Assembly: GCA_964059195.1 (NCBI GenBank)
Contig: CAXKWD010000003.1
Span: 17,280,606 to 17,344,605, forward strand
Source: Ectobius pallidus
Lineage: Eukaryota; Arthropoda; Insecta; Blattodea; Ectobiidae
Direction of reading: 5' to 3'
Length of the DNA stretch: 64,000 bases
The first letter of the stretch is position 1, and each line of letters opens with the position of its first letter. The notes beneath the pieces are model-generated. The model did no database searches, had not been told where the DNA came from, and worked only from the letters and a program-made list of their open reading frames with translations. Both the position numbers and the translations under genes were made by a program. This document shows, in pieces, positions 19,405-31,518 of this stretch.

Positions 19405-19960
19405 TTATTACTTCCTCTGCCCGTACCATAGGTACAATAGGTAGAGGAAGTATTGTTTTCGACCCCAAAATTCGAAGTTGAGTTTTTAGCATATATACAC
19501 GTTTCAAGGCCCCCTGAATCCCAAAAATACTATTTTTGGAAACATGTCTGTGTGTGTGTGTGTGTGTGTCTGTGTGGAAAATATCTGTGAACAAGCTAGC
19601 TCCAAAACGGAAAATCGTATGAAAACAAAATTTCGTATTTGGGTCAGGTACCTTCTGAAGATGTGAGGATAAGATTGGCGACTATTTTCTCTTATTTTTA
19701 AGGGGACTTTACATGAAGAAATTTTCGTTTTTCGCGATTTTCTCGAAAACGGCTCTAACGATTTTCTTTAAATTTTGCACATAGGTTGCTTATACTAAGA
19801 GCTAAAACTTTTATCTGAAACATTTTTTCGAGAAAATTCTCTGAGGGTAGTTACAAGCCACCCACTGTTCACCCACTGTTAGTAGAAAGTTTGTCTTACG
19901 TGATGAACAACTGAATTCGCGCTCTTTCACGGCCTCTTATTTTATATAAGAATGTGAAGT
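19405..19960 (+). repeat. Interspersed repeat, copy 1
   Basis: GGTAGAGGAAGTATTGTTTTC, GTTTCAAGGCCCCCTGAATCC, TCAGGTACCTTCTGAAGATGTG and GTTACAAGCCACCCACTGTT all recur, inverted and in reverse order, at 36865-37325. It includes a (GT)n run at 19551-19569. Family not identified; its end module (CTCTTATTTTATATAAGAATGTGAAGTGAG) also resembles a Helitron interior at about 39535-39560. Confidence 0.65.
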
Positions 19961-20071
19961 GAGAAAGATGTATTGTTGGCCATGCATAGAGTAAAGATGT
20001 ATCTGAGGGAAATATTCGATAAATTTCGGAAATTATATTTTACGGCAGAAAGTTCAATAAACGTCTGCAGT

Positions 20072-20073
<2 letters not shown>

Positions 20074-20108
<35 letters not shown>
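20074..20108 (+). repeat. Poly-T tract, about 35 bp
   Basis: An uninterrupted T run. No retroposed sequence on the minus strand that I recognise precedes it, so it may be a microsatellite rather than a poly-A tail. Confidence 0.9.
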
Positions 20109-20112
<4 letters not shown>

Positions 20113-21654
20113 TTTGTTATATAGACTGCGCTTTTAGTCGCATCATTGAAAGAAGAGGTATTTATAGGATAATTAGCGTAAAATTGTGTCTTGCGATTCT
20201 GTACAAGGATATGTGAATACTGCTAACTTTTATTTGGGCAGGGGAAGTTATGTGACTTTCACATCAGATTTTTTGCAATTTGGAATTCAGGAAGAGTAGG
20301 TTTTAATCTAAAGCTCCGCGGTCTACTAATGATAATACTTAGGCCTATACTCAATATTTATTTTCTTACAATCAGCATGGTGTTAATTATTCTGGGGCTG
20401 AACTGTGATATGGCAAAATCCCTTCCCATCATATTTTACAATTAGACCTAATCGGTTTTATTATTTTAACTATAATCGTGGTCATTCTTATACTCAGGCA
20501 CACTAAAAACAGTACTGGTTGGGTAAAAAAACAACCCGTGTCTGATTATAATTGCATTCACACGCTACACACACGACCTGGTTGTAGTTTTTTTGGACTT
20601 CTTTCCACTTACCAATTCTTCAGTGTTGGAATTCACAAATGAAATAGCAAGAACGAGCAAATTAATTAAATGCTGATCTGTGAGTGCTTAAATTCATGCG
20701 TATGGATCCTATTTTACGGCAAATAAAAATTTTATATTTCGGTACAGAAGTGATTATTTCGGATAACAAAATACATTTCATGCGTTATTTCACATCATGT
20801 GGTGCAAAATGTTGCATATTTCTGCAAAGCACATAATTAAGGGATTTTAGAACTTTTGTTTCGCAGATTTTCACAATTCTTAGCAGATGACTACTAACAC
20901 TTGCCTGCAGTGTAAATAAACTAGTTAACACAATCTCCCTGGCCTACATATCGAGGTGCATCGAAGACATAACTACCGGGAATCAAAATATAGCTATTTC
21001 TGTGTTGAAATAAAATGTAAAATGAATTCAGTGGGAAAAGGGTTTAGGGCTAATTTATGTATACTATAGCAAAAATCATTTTCCATGAACTTCTTTACAC
21101 ATAGGCTAAGATTATTTCAAGGTTTAATCGAAATAGCAATTTTTCCTAAATCTTTACAGCAGGTGAAGGATCGCTAAGAATTAGGCCATTTGAAAAATCC
21201 CAGTTACCTTGTTGTGGACCGAAGTAGCGTCTTTCTGGTTTATAGCCAGTGCCTTAAGCATGTCATACCATCATTAGTCTTGCTTAGACGTAGGATAAGT
21301 AACTTAATGTAAACGTATAATTTTTGCACAGGAATGAAAAGCTAGGGTGCAACAGTGAGAATGTGGAGACGGTATGCTTTCGTTGTCTGCGGCGCCTGAT
21401 AACATGTCATGTGTTTTTATTTTTATACAGCATTTTGCATGTTTGTACCACATTTAGAGGGACTACGTTCGTTATTGAGACCAGCAGAGGGGTTCGTGAT
21501 TTTACATTGCACTTCTTCACGAATACTTGCGGTAAATGCCACAGAAATTCCTGTCGGAAGGGAAATTTCGATGGTTTAAATTTCTTATCTAAAAGGATAT
21601 TGCCTAAATGTAATTTATATGTACATAGTTTCGGCTGTACCCTGATATTATAGT
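20109..21654. other. No feature recognised
   Basis: Sequence between the repeat at 19405 and the right arm at 21655. An open frame at 21324-21653 has many Cys but no recognisable domain or splice signals. Confidence 0.3.
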
Positions 21655-21970
21655 GCACAGTTTCAATCGTTGCATGTCGAGTATACACTTATGAGGGAAT
21701 GCATTAAAAAAACTCCCGTTGGTGTTGAATAATGTATTATTATGCTTAATTTCTCCTACCTTATGGTTATCAAAATTGATTTTATGTAAAATCGTATTCA
21801 TTATCTGGCCAGGAACAAATAGCGTCTAATGTTAAGCGGTATATTCTTGTACAGATAGTCAGATAAATGAAAAACAGCATTTTCATAATAATCAAATTAA
21901 CCGAACACGGCCGATGTCCTTTAAAATATAATTTTTTCTAAGGTACTGTATATTTCACATGCGGTAAAAA
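21655..21970 (-). repeat. Right arm of the inverted repeat pair
   Basis: Reverse complement of 18405-18740: contains CAACGGGAGTTTTTTTAATG, CCATAAGGTAGGAGAAATTA, GGCCAGATAATGAATACG and CGGCCGTGTTCGGTTAATTT on the minus strand. Similarity stops at similar points on both arms; outer flanks are unrelated. Confidence 0.75.
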
Positions 21971-22050
21971 ATTGAAATTAGCACGTTATTTAAGCTTCAA
22001 AGTGTACAGTACTTTATAGATTTTATTTTGTTTTTATCCCTAAAATACCT

Positions 22051-22120
22051 GGGGGTTGGAGGAGCTGTCAAAAAAAAAAAAAAAAGACGGAACCCACCTT
22101 GAACAGCTCCTCCAACCCCC
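22051..22120 (+). repeat. Perfect 17-bp hairpin with A-rich loop
   Basis: GGGGGTTGGAGGAGCTG (22051-22067) is exactly complementary to CAGCTCCTCCAACCCCC (22104-22120); the 36-nt loop begins with a run of A. The GC-rich stem in AT-rich DNA is striking. No transposon boundary is evident. Confidence 0.85.
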
Positions 22121-23155
22121 GCTCACACCCCACCCTCCAGGACTTGGGCAAGATGCACTGTAGTACCAACGAAAGTGTAGTATGTTTTTGCGGACAAAGT
22201 TGCTCGACCATGAACACAGTAATAATCATTATGTAATGAACACTGCATATGCAGTTGTACAGGTGACTTAAATGTAACTGCTGACGCCTTTAAGGTCGCG
22301 CAGCAAGGTCTTTTGTCCTTATCATAGTCGATCTTCAAGTGAAGCTACTCATGCACATATTTTAAATGTGCGATATGCATTCCGTGGTTGGCACCTAACT
22401 TTAGGTCAGATTTTATGTTTTTTGCACGACTTAACTAATTAGTGGTACTTACGAATATTGTTGCCGTGGATCGTAACTTGACATTCCCGCACGCAATCTG
22501 GTTGCTATGAAAACAAAAGAAATCTCCGTGTGGTAAAAATTACAAAAAGCACAAGTGCCGTAAGTAAAATCATCATAATACAAGCCTTTATTGAAGACCG
22601 GAACCAAGTCCCCCTAGTTTTTGGCGATTTTAACAGGACAAATATTTAGTCCCCATAACAACCAACACATGCGAATCACTTTCTAAAATAAACATCTGTC
22701 TTCAGTAATACATTCAGCTAATATCTCAATTAATATAATTAAATTGATATAAATAATCATCGTGCAAAAAATAGCATGCAATACTCGTTCCGTAAGCGCA
22801 TAACGGATCTCGGAAATTGAAAACTCTTTCCTCGATCCGTATGCACCGCTTACGGCACCTGTATCGCAATATACTATTGTGGTTTGTAGTAGACCCGGTG
22901 GTAGTACAGTAGGGCGTTTCATAATAGCTTACAGTTTAGAACTACCGTATATTAAGTACATGCAACTACTCAAGTTTAATTGCAGAAGGAAGATTGATGA
23001 CAGAACCACGATTTTTACGTGTAAAATCGGTCTTAAGGGGGGTCACTTACAAAAAACAGAATGTTTACTTTATTTATTTATTTAATTATTTACACCATGT
23101 ATTCAATCCCTGAGCATAATGCTCGTGATGGAGCATGCAACTCCAAACATGGCTG

Positions 23156-23156
<1 letters not shown>

Positions 23157-23251
<95 letters not shown>
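23157..23251 (+). repeat. Compound (TA)n-(CATA)n-(CA)n microsatellite
   Basis: A (TA) run of about 55 bp passes into CATA units and then a CA run. It creates the apparent open frame of repeated Ile-Tyr and His-Thr, which is not a gene. Confidence 0.95.
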
Positions 23252-23609
23252 TAAGAAATACGAAATTACAAGAGATACAACAGAATATAAAACAATGAAG
23301 TAAAATCGTAAAGCACTCTTTTAACTCAATTTATTTAATTGGTCAGTTGCCAATGCATGTAACGGGAATAAGTCAAGTCTAAACAAATGAATGTAGAAAA
23401 CACGGTCTCAGTTGGCTTATTCCATTCTTGGATATTGAATAGAGATGGCCTTGATTACATGGCAGTCAGATGTTTGTAAATTTGTTACGTCAGGGAACGC
23501 TTTAGATGCATAAATTTAAAAGGGAATGCATGCTAAATTATAGCTGTATTAATTTTAAAATATTAACTAAAAAGTAGGCTATAAGACCGAGAAGCGAATA
23601 TACATTCTT

Positions 23610-23920
23610 CCTCTACCATCCCTCGCAAATCATACTTCCCTTAAATATATTCTAATATTGTCTTCCTACCTACGTCTAAGTCTTCCAAGTGATCTCTTCC
23701 CTTCGGGTCTCCCAGTCATTATGTTTTATATATATATTTCCTTCCATGCGTGTAATATGTCCAGCCCATTTCATCGTCCATGGTTTAATTACTCATACTA
23801 TATTCGGCGACGAGGTTACGGGTTATGAAGCTCGTCACTATGCTGTCTTCTCCAGTCCCCATCTTCATCTTTCTTACATCAGAATATTTTTCTAAGCACC
23901 TGTTTTCGAACACTGTTGGT
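23610..23920 (-). mobile_element. LINE tail fragment, minus strand
   Basis: The minus strand matches 7990-8330: GTTCGAAAACAGGTGCTTAG, AGCTTCATAACCCGTAAC, TAATTAAACCATGGACGATG, GGAAGACTTAGACGTAGGTA. Translatable pieces are interrupted by stops and a TATATA expansion. The final 'MNLRVP' part and simple tail are absent, so both ends are truncated. Confidence 0.7.
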
Positions 23921-24252
23921 TTGTTCGTTTTAAATATTAATTAAATAACAGGTATTCGTTGCAATATTCGTACTGCCTTTTCTGTTTATTGCGGATATGA
24001 AACACAGTAATCCTGAATACATGTTATACTTTTGTTTCTAAATTGTGGCACATTTCGACATTTTGATATCACTGCCAATAAATTCCAAAGTATATTGGTT
24101 TTCTGAAAAAGTAACTACAGGGCAGGAGCCAGAATTCAAGATCAGGGTGGGCAAAATGTTTCTCTCTGTAGGCTAAGGTTTTGTTGTGGAAGTTGAGTTT
24201 AGGCCTCGTGTGGAATAAAAATCATGAACACTGCAAAATATTATTATCAATC

Positions 24253-24672
24253 TAGGGATGTGTCGATACCAGATTTTCTCGATACTCGATACCGATACAT
24301 TATTTTTTCCTCGATACTCGATACCTTCAACATTTCCAGTTTCAATAAATAGGTACATTAAAAATTAAAATTTGAGAGAACTGCGTAATACCAACTAAAT
24401 TAATTAAGTAGGCCTATGCATATTTCATGAGACAAAACTTAATATCATCATTAGCCTATAATTATTTTTAAACTCTACATTAAAACTAAAATGAGTTTTT
24501 GAAACAGTCCACTTACAAGTTTTTGTTAAAAAATACTAGCATTCTCACTTAATTGCAGAATTACAAAAGTATCGAAAAGTATCGAGCGAGTTTTCTGAAG
24601 TATCGTTCGATACCGATACCATGCAAGTACCGTGAGTATCGAGGTATCGAAAGTATCGAGGACCCATCCCTA
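24253..24672 (+). mobile_element. hAT-like MITE with TCGATAC subterminal repeats
   Basis: Ends TAGGGATGTGTCGATACC and (reversed right end) TAGGGATGGGTCCTCGATAC are inverted repeats. TCGATAC/GTATCGA motifs occur many times within about 70 bp of each end and not in the middle. Flanking TATCAATC (24245-24252) and GCTCAATC (24673-24680) agree at 6 of 8 positions, compatible with an old 8-bp duplication. Confidence 0.7.
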
Positions 24673-25776
24673 GCTCAATCCATATTAAGTGAAAGGTTGT
24701 CCTGTGGTACTCATGTAGGTACTGGACAATATTTCAATTTAAAACGCAAGAAACGTCCTTAAGATTTGCTTTAATGCAGTAGGTCTAATCCCCTTCCCCC
24801 TCCAGTCTTTCAGTACAGCTGAATCTTTCCTCCTTCAAAAAGTTGAATTTTCTCAGAACCTTTTCCATTTTCATGTTCTTTTTCTGCCTTTCTCAAATGC
24901 TAAATTTACTTAATTAGCCATTCTTCATGAGTCATGGCAAGTCTTTGAGGCCTGTTAATTCGTGTTAGGAGAAACTAGATTCGAAAATAGCTGTACTACT
25001 TACAAACGTTCTTACTGCTGGTAACATATTATATGTATTATTACAATCCTCAAAGGCGTTCCATTTCTTGTCATATCTCTTCGAAGTAAAGAGACTTTCA
25101 ATGCTGTTCTTATGTTAGAAGTTTTTGCAACTTGCAAAACTAGAAAAAGAAATTCTCTATTTTCTCCAAAAGATTTCAGTGACTTCATATAAAAAATGTG
25201 CATTTTAATATCCCTGTGGAGACCCACAGCTTTTGTTACTCTCTTACTATGTCAGAATGAGGGACGAGAAAATGACAAAATCTGTGATTGGGTGCGAAAA
25301 AAAAATCTTGTGTGTGTGACCTCAGATTTTTTTCCTATTTCAAATTCCCTTCTTGGTCAAATTTTCCACCGGCATCTTATCGTGCATACGTAGTTCTTAG
25401 AAAATTATACAGATCATTTTTGGTACAGCTTAATTGCAAGCTGTGAATGTCTCATCAATTTTAGTATACGATATCCATTATTTTTGTAGCTGAAGAAGTC
25501 CGTTGAATCCGCCTCTTCGCGGCACACAGGCAACCTAAACTGCGTGAGCGGCATTTGGGTTGCCTACTCGTAAGGCTGCTGCGTGCTAATGTGAGTCTCG
25601 TTTATGTTACATTTTTGTTTCCTTTTTGTATCCGAGAAGGTTTTTAAATATTTCTTAATATTTATATTGTAAAGTAAATATTATTTTATTATTGCAGTGA
25701 TAATATAATTGCAACATCTTACTTTTATGTGACAAGTGGGCGTTTCTTCTGTTAAGTTGTCGAATGTGACTACAGC

Positions 25777-26039
25777 CAGAGGCGTAAAGAGGGTTGGGGG
25801 TTTGAACCCCCCCCCCCATTGATTAAAAAAAGGAAAATTGCACAATTTTTTTAAGTCTGCTTAAAAATTACTTAATACGAGTATAAAGCGTGGGAAGCTT
25901 AAAACTCGTTATTGTGCATCTTAATTTTTAAAATTTTCCGGGGAGGGCCCCCGAACCCCCCTTCCCCGGGGGGTGTTCCATACCCATACCCCCTCGATGT
26001 TATAACCCCCCCCATATGGTCGGCCTGGTTACGCCTATG
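25777..26039 (+). mobile_element. hAT-like MITE, copy B
   Basis: Same family as 16435-16772: starts CAGAGGCGTAA, ends GGCCTGGTTACGCCTATG. Flanks ACTACAGC (25769-25776) and ACTACACC (26040-26047) match at 7 of 8 bases. It has one copy of the HindIII-containing block that is duplicated in copy A, so copy B keeps the likely original structure. Poly-C tracts lie at both ends. Confidence 0.8.
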
Positions 26040-26898
26040 ACTACACCTACCTGTTTTCAGGGTGTTCAAGTATGGTATTTACCATCGCAAATAAAAAATA
26101 ATGGGCAGCATAACGATCCTGGCGCTAGTTCTTTTGAGTATAATTATCACAGAGGAAGGAGGGCTAGAAATGTGCAAATCGCGATGGTGGACCCATCATG
26201 TAATGCAGATTGTGCGACATTCTTCTGTTTTTATTATTGTGCTCTGACCTGAAATGAATGAAAAATATATATGACCAGCTTAAGCAGGTAACTTACGTAG
26301 AAATTGAAATGAAGAACAACTAATTACACTCAAACTATTCCGTCAGAAAACGCTTGATATAGCTTTTTATGGCGCATAGAGGACTTAGAATTTTGCACCC
26401 CATTGCTTCTACACACTAAACCCGGTAGGGGTTCAAATAAGAAGAAACAGAAATTCCGGTATCATAAAATTGTATTATCTTTACGAAATATTTTATTTCT
26501 CAGTCTCATGCTACCAAACAACCGTTTCGCGGCTGAAATAAAAAATAAATTAATATGACTTTCATATTCCCCCCCCCCCAAAAATACCTGGGACATAATT
26601 TATTTAGCTTCCTTTTACATGCTTACGGCGTATGATAAACATCCATATTTCTCAACTTAAAATACAAAGCCTGCAGCTATGGATAACGTATCAGTGGATT
26701 TTTTTACCTACTTCTGACATAACATACTCGCTACCCACGTTGGCACACACAGGTTGTGATAAGTTAACTGTCCCTGCAATACGACCTCTTATTCTCCATC
26801 AAAATGTAAAATGAAAAAAATATTCTCCAAGTCCAGGGCAGAGAAAGTTATGTGGCTGCATCACATTGTGCATTATTTTCGTGGATTTCATTCATTAT

Positions 26899-29401
26899 GG
26901 GTGGCGTGCACCAAACTCATGCCATTTACTCTTTTAGTAAGCCTTACTTCTTTAGTTCTAACTACTTTAGTAAGCTACTCTTTTAGTAACCGTACTCTTT
27001 TAGTAAGGACGGCGTGCACCAACCAGGAGTAAACTAAACTCGGCGGCTTTCAACATAGAGGAATGTACTAAAGAAGTAAAAATTTTATTTACTCCCAGAG
27101 TAAATGAACTTACTCCACAAGTGGTGGAGAGCACCAACACGGAGTACGTTACTAATGTAGTAAGTTGTGGAGTAAATAAGGCCAATATTTACTCCTACTC
27201 AGGGGGTGGAGTAAAGTTGTGGAGTAAGTGTGTTCTGTGGCATTTGCGTAAGTTATGAGTTACATATCACATTAAATGGATTACATAGTTCAAACTGAGG
27301 ATAAGTTATTGAGATGAAGAAGGTTGTATACCAAAAATGAGAGTTGTGGCAGGTGATTTAATAAATATTAAGCGAACCATACCTAGTAGGGCATTTAATA
27401 ACGTAAATAATTAAGCTCATAAATCCTTACATGAAATTTTGGCGTTTGGAAGAAACGATGTCAGATTCTCGCTACATCCATGTGATTTCAGCCAGTCAAA
27501 TGTGGAAATATCATTGCGGAGAGCGATCCAACTAGGAAGACGTCCACCAAAGGTGAGGGGAAGAGTGAGTGGAAGGGACGTTTGCATTGCACGGTACAAG
27601 GAGCTCATGTGCTCTTAAATATCTTCCCAGCTGGATCGGCCTTTAGATGTTGCAGTTCTCCCTAACTTTGGGTCAGAAAACGACGATGTATTTCAAGCTA
27701 ATCATATGGATACAGATATCGGCGAGGTATAGTACATTCCAATAAATGAAAGCCTCCGTTCTTGGAGCTACCCAGAAAACACTTCCCCCTGCTACTTAAC
27801 CATAGAATTACTGAACAATAGGTGATTCTCATTGTTAAACGATTTAATGTAATTATTGTAAATTAATTTTATTACATTACACTTCTATAGCTTAACTTAA
27901 AGCACAACATTGCGAATGCCAGATTATAATAATAATTATAAGAGCTAAAAGTTCAATAGTTGCACCCGCAGTGTTAATGAATAATATGTCCTTTTTTCTA
28001 ACCCAGGTGTAAAAATGTCCACACAGGCCACATCGGAAGAAAATTTGACTGACTCTGGGATTAGCGTACATTGAGAAGGGGACACATTGTAAAACCATTC
28101 CTTAAAGACTCCCCAAGTCTCGAATGGTGGAGTGAGACGAGACTTTCATGTTTGGGAATAAACTATAACAGATGCTGCAGGTCTATAGTATGCTGCTAAC
28201 TATTTAATTAACCCTGTGGACAGGAAAGTGAGAAGCATTATAAACTAAATAGAAAAAAAATGCCAACATGAGTGCCGAAAGAAAATTTTAAGGAGGGGCC
28301 CGGAGGTTGAAGCTGCACAGGATCTAGAGAAGTAGTCACTGAAATTATTTTTAAACACACAACCATCTACATAATTATTATTGGAGTTCATAGCTTCCGA
28401 AATATTGTACCGCCATTTTTTTTTTAAATATTACATTTCTCAGTTGTAATATTATTATTTTTATAAGGTAATATTTTTTAAGTAAATGTTCTGTGCATTT
28501 GAAAAAGGACAGAAACATAATGCCCCTTATTAGTTTTGTTATCCTTTTTATCCCCCTTTTTCATGATTTTGTGTAATACTTCTTATTAATATTATTAAAC
28601 AGTCAATAAGTATTAATAATTCATTATAGTGAGATTTATGATAAACAACTATAGAATAATTGATTCATCATTTTTGGGGAAAAATATGTAACTTTAGGAA
28701 GTATAAATATTTTAATATATTTTAGAACTTTATTATTATTGTGAGAGAAATAATTATAATATTGACAGTGAATCAATTATGAAAATCAACTGGAAATTCC
28801 AATTGTTTGCATTTATAATACAGAAATAGGTTGCACAAAAATTGTAATCACAGTACCCATACGTAGGCTACTAAACTGAAAATACTCAATTGAAGGAATT
28901 AAAATTAGTAATGAATAAAACATTACTATTAGACCTATTTTAAAACATGAAGATTGTCATTAGTAATATTTGGAACAACCCAAATTCATATTCATTGTTT
29001 CAGCGAACCTTTCCTTTTCATTATCTGGCACTTGAATAATACTGGCAATTGAAATGCACGTGTTCTGCTGCGCTGCACTAACGTTTCTGCTCTGTTCTGC
29101 GCAGAATTCGACTACTTCTTTAGTAAAAATCGCTTACTACTTTAGTAACAACTAAAGAAGTAACTATCAATTGAGCTCTCCAACACCAACTAAAAGAGTA
29201 AGTTACTAAAAGAGTAGCACTAAAGTAGTAAATTTAGGAAGGGAACCTTACGTAACAAAAACCGGTTTGTCTGTCTCACTCTAGCACATACATTAGTATG
29301 ACTTAAGAGTGAGACAGATGTACTGGTTCTTGTATACTCCAGGTCTCCGTCTTAAATTTACTACTTTAGTAAGATTTACTCCTGGATGGTGCACGCCACC
29401 C
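26899..29401 (+). mobile_element. 2.5-kb DNA transposon, Harbinger-like by 3-bp duplication
   Basis: Left end GGGTGGCGTGCACCAA and right end TGGTGCACGCCACCC are inverted repeats, with TAT on both flanks (26896-26898, 29402-29404). The ends contain many ACTAAAGTAGTAA/TTTACTCC subterminal motifs. A second terminus-like GGCGTGCACCAACCAGGAG at about 27007 suggests a duplicated or nested left end. The 213-bp MITE at 43323-43535 has the same termini. The interior is long enough for a transposase, but I recognise only a decayed coding stretch at 27508-27732 and no catalytic motif. The superfamily is inferred from duplication length. Confidence 0.65.
27508..27732 (+). pseudogene. Decayed coding stretch inside the 2.5-kb element
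   Basis: From about 27505 the frame reads SNVEISLRRAIQLGRRPPKV then RGRVSGRDVCIARYKELMCS, one stop, and stays open through LDRPLDVAVLPNFGSENDD to a stop at about 27732. The first part matches 14770-14900 (minus). The composition looks coding, but no family domain is recognised; the C-terminus of a transposase or its accessory protein is the simplest idea. Confidence 0.3.
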
Positions 29402-30589
29402 TATTTATTTTCACCAATGAATTATATTGATAACCTCTCTAATTTATCAAAACGCAGTATAATGCACTTACAAAGCCCTATGTGAACATTGCAAGTGATA
29501 TTGTTGTCATGAGAACTGAATTGCATTTGATGTATTTCGTGTAATATGTTCAGAAATTATATAATTTTGGAAGTAATATTGATAAAGAATATAGTGTGCT
29601 TAAATATAGTATTTTCTTTAAGGAATCTGACCTTAAAAAATAAAAGTAGCTTCATAAAAAGTATCCGTACTTATAATAATTATTGTGGGCCTGAGTCATA
29701 TATTATATTGACTTTATTTAATTTGAATTCTTGATTATTTTCTTGACGTATGTAATCTGAAGCTATTGAATAGTCGGGCAGTTATTTATTAAATTAATGT
29801 GTGTGATACTATGAGGAGAACATTATATAAAAAATCCGGTAAGCTCCCTACATCTATTTAACTTGGAGGTTTTACATTAATTTTGAATGCTACATACCGA
29901 ATTCTTTCGTCAACCTAAACTCCTAAATAATTCAAATCAGATTTTGTGCAACATATTTTGCACCGTTTGGTTAATTCAGTGCTCGTTATCTAATCATCTA
30001 CCAAGACTATTGTGTTAGTGGTCTTTGTTAGCATTTCTTATGAACTTGTTCATTGAATTCCAGGGTTTATGTTTAAAGCAGCGATAACTTTTACATGTTT
30101 TGATGCATTTTATTAGCGGAGTTTATGACTGCAGAGTTGTGGCGTTGGTAGCGTTCCCACCTCTTTACTACCTTGTGATTAAATGCTTGTTTACTGCCAG
30201 GGAGTAAGACCACAATGGACTTTCGTTTTTATAATCAAGGTGTTGCTGCATTGGAACTGGGAAGGAAGTAGTTGCCTTATTTTTAAATTCATGAATGCTG
30301 ATGCTAATGCATTCCTTTTGCATAAATTAAATTCATGTTTTGAGAACTGTGTGGCATTGTAGAGAAGCGAATAGCACTGTGATATGAGGTATTGTTTTTG
30401 ACATTGAACCCTTTATAAAGCGCCATTTAAACAGACAACTTAGTTGAGCTGAGACAAATAAGTTGATACGTTTAAATACATAGACAGTTGCAGGAAAAGT
30501 GGAACAGTTACCTTTTGTTTGAACGCATAATTAATTGGATATTTTTGAAGTTATCTGGGTTGTTATGTCGATTAATTAAGGAGGCACTT

Positions 30590-31050
30590 AATAGCAGAGG
30601 CTCGCGGCTTCGTCCGCGATTATTTACTGAACTTTCTAGATGTTTTATTTTAAATAATTTATTTAACAGGGAAAATTAAATCATTCTATTTATAAATACA
30701 TAGTTTTTACTTAATTGCATGAATTACATAATTTCGTTCTTAATTGTATTCATTTACGTGACAAATATACATAATTCAACGACTAGGACACATCTTGGGA
30801 TTCCGAGTGGGCATGCAGATTTGAAATGAAATTATTAAAACGTACCACAGATTCATAAACCTTACCCAAGTCATGCATAAACAATTAAACTGGCTTTCAT
30901 GTAGAAAGCTCAAATCCCGGTTTCGATGTCCATTTCACGATTTAAAAAATATCTAAGATCCGACTTTCCTAGCTTAAAAAAAATTAAAAACTGCATAGTG
31001 AGTTTTATCTGAATCATTCAATGCTCCGTGTTTCCCGGTTGCTACAGCAA
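30590..31050 (-). mobile_element. Helitron-family copy, minus strand
   Basis: Begins GAGGCTCGCGGCTTCGTCCG, the reverse of the terminal hairpin, followed by the same modules as 48003-48480: GATTATTTACTGA, TTTATTTAACAG, ATTAAAACGTACCA, AATCCCGGTTTCGATGTCCA and TTTCCCGGTTGCTA. The CTAG is altered (CTATTA in element sense). No Rep/helicase coding. Confidence 0.6.
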
Positions 31051-31518
31051 ACCTAAATTAATTCCACAATTTAAATACTATCTTGTCAATTGGATGCACT
31101 TAGAAACACGAGTTCAAATATTATATAAAATTCTGTATTTGCCATGCAAGTATAATCAGTTTCCAAAAACAGCCACATCATTGCCCATCCACCCTAAAAC
31201 ATGAAGAAATGTTTCGACAACCTTCTTGCACTAGAACCAATAATTCTGGCTGTACTTACCATAACCGAACTCTCTTTTAATAGCTAAATAGATAATTACA
31301 AGTAGTTTTATTGGTTAAAATGTCATTATTTATTTTGGTAATTGAATCTTTTCACAGCGGCCGAAAATATAATAAATTTTTGATGGTATTACTGTGGATC
31401 AAACAACGACGGCGATAATGGTATGATTGTTTTATTTATTTATTTATTTATTTTGTTACAATGCAAGGGGGTCAACAACCCGGTGGCAGCGTTGCAATTA
31501 ATACCAACCATACATATA

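Larger units (their letters stand above)
26280..29580 (-). mobile_element. Helitron copy, minus strand, split by a 2.5-kb insertion
   Basis: The minus strand of 26280-26895 aligns with 39500-40000 of the Helitron at 39072-40126 (GCCGCGAAACGGTTGTTTGG, GAATAAGAGGTCGTATTGCA, GATGCAGCCACATAACTTTC). The alignment then resumes at 29405-29580 with 39280-39440 (ACATAGGGCTTTG, AAATTATATAATTTCTG). Between them sits the element at 26899-29401. The Helitron 3' hairpin end is not preserved here. Confidence 0.65.

Noticed and set aside
23061..23303. Frame with alternating Ile-Tyr and His-Thr
   Set aside because: Product of the (TA)n/(CA)n microsatellite.
27387..27410. TAGTAGGGCATTTAATAACG as another end of the 11960 hAT family
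   Set aside because: It lacks the AAGG of the terminus and has no partner end; similarity may be chance.
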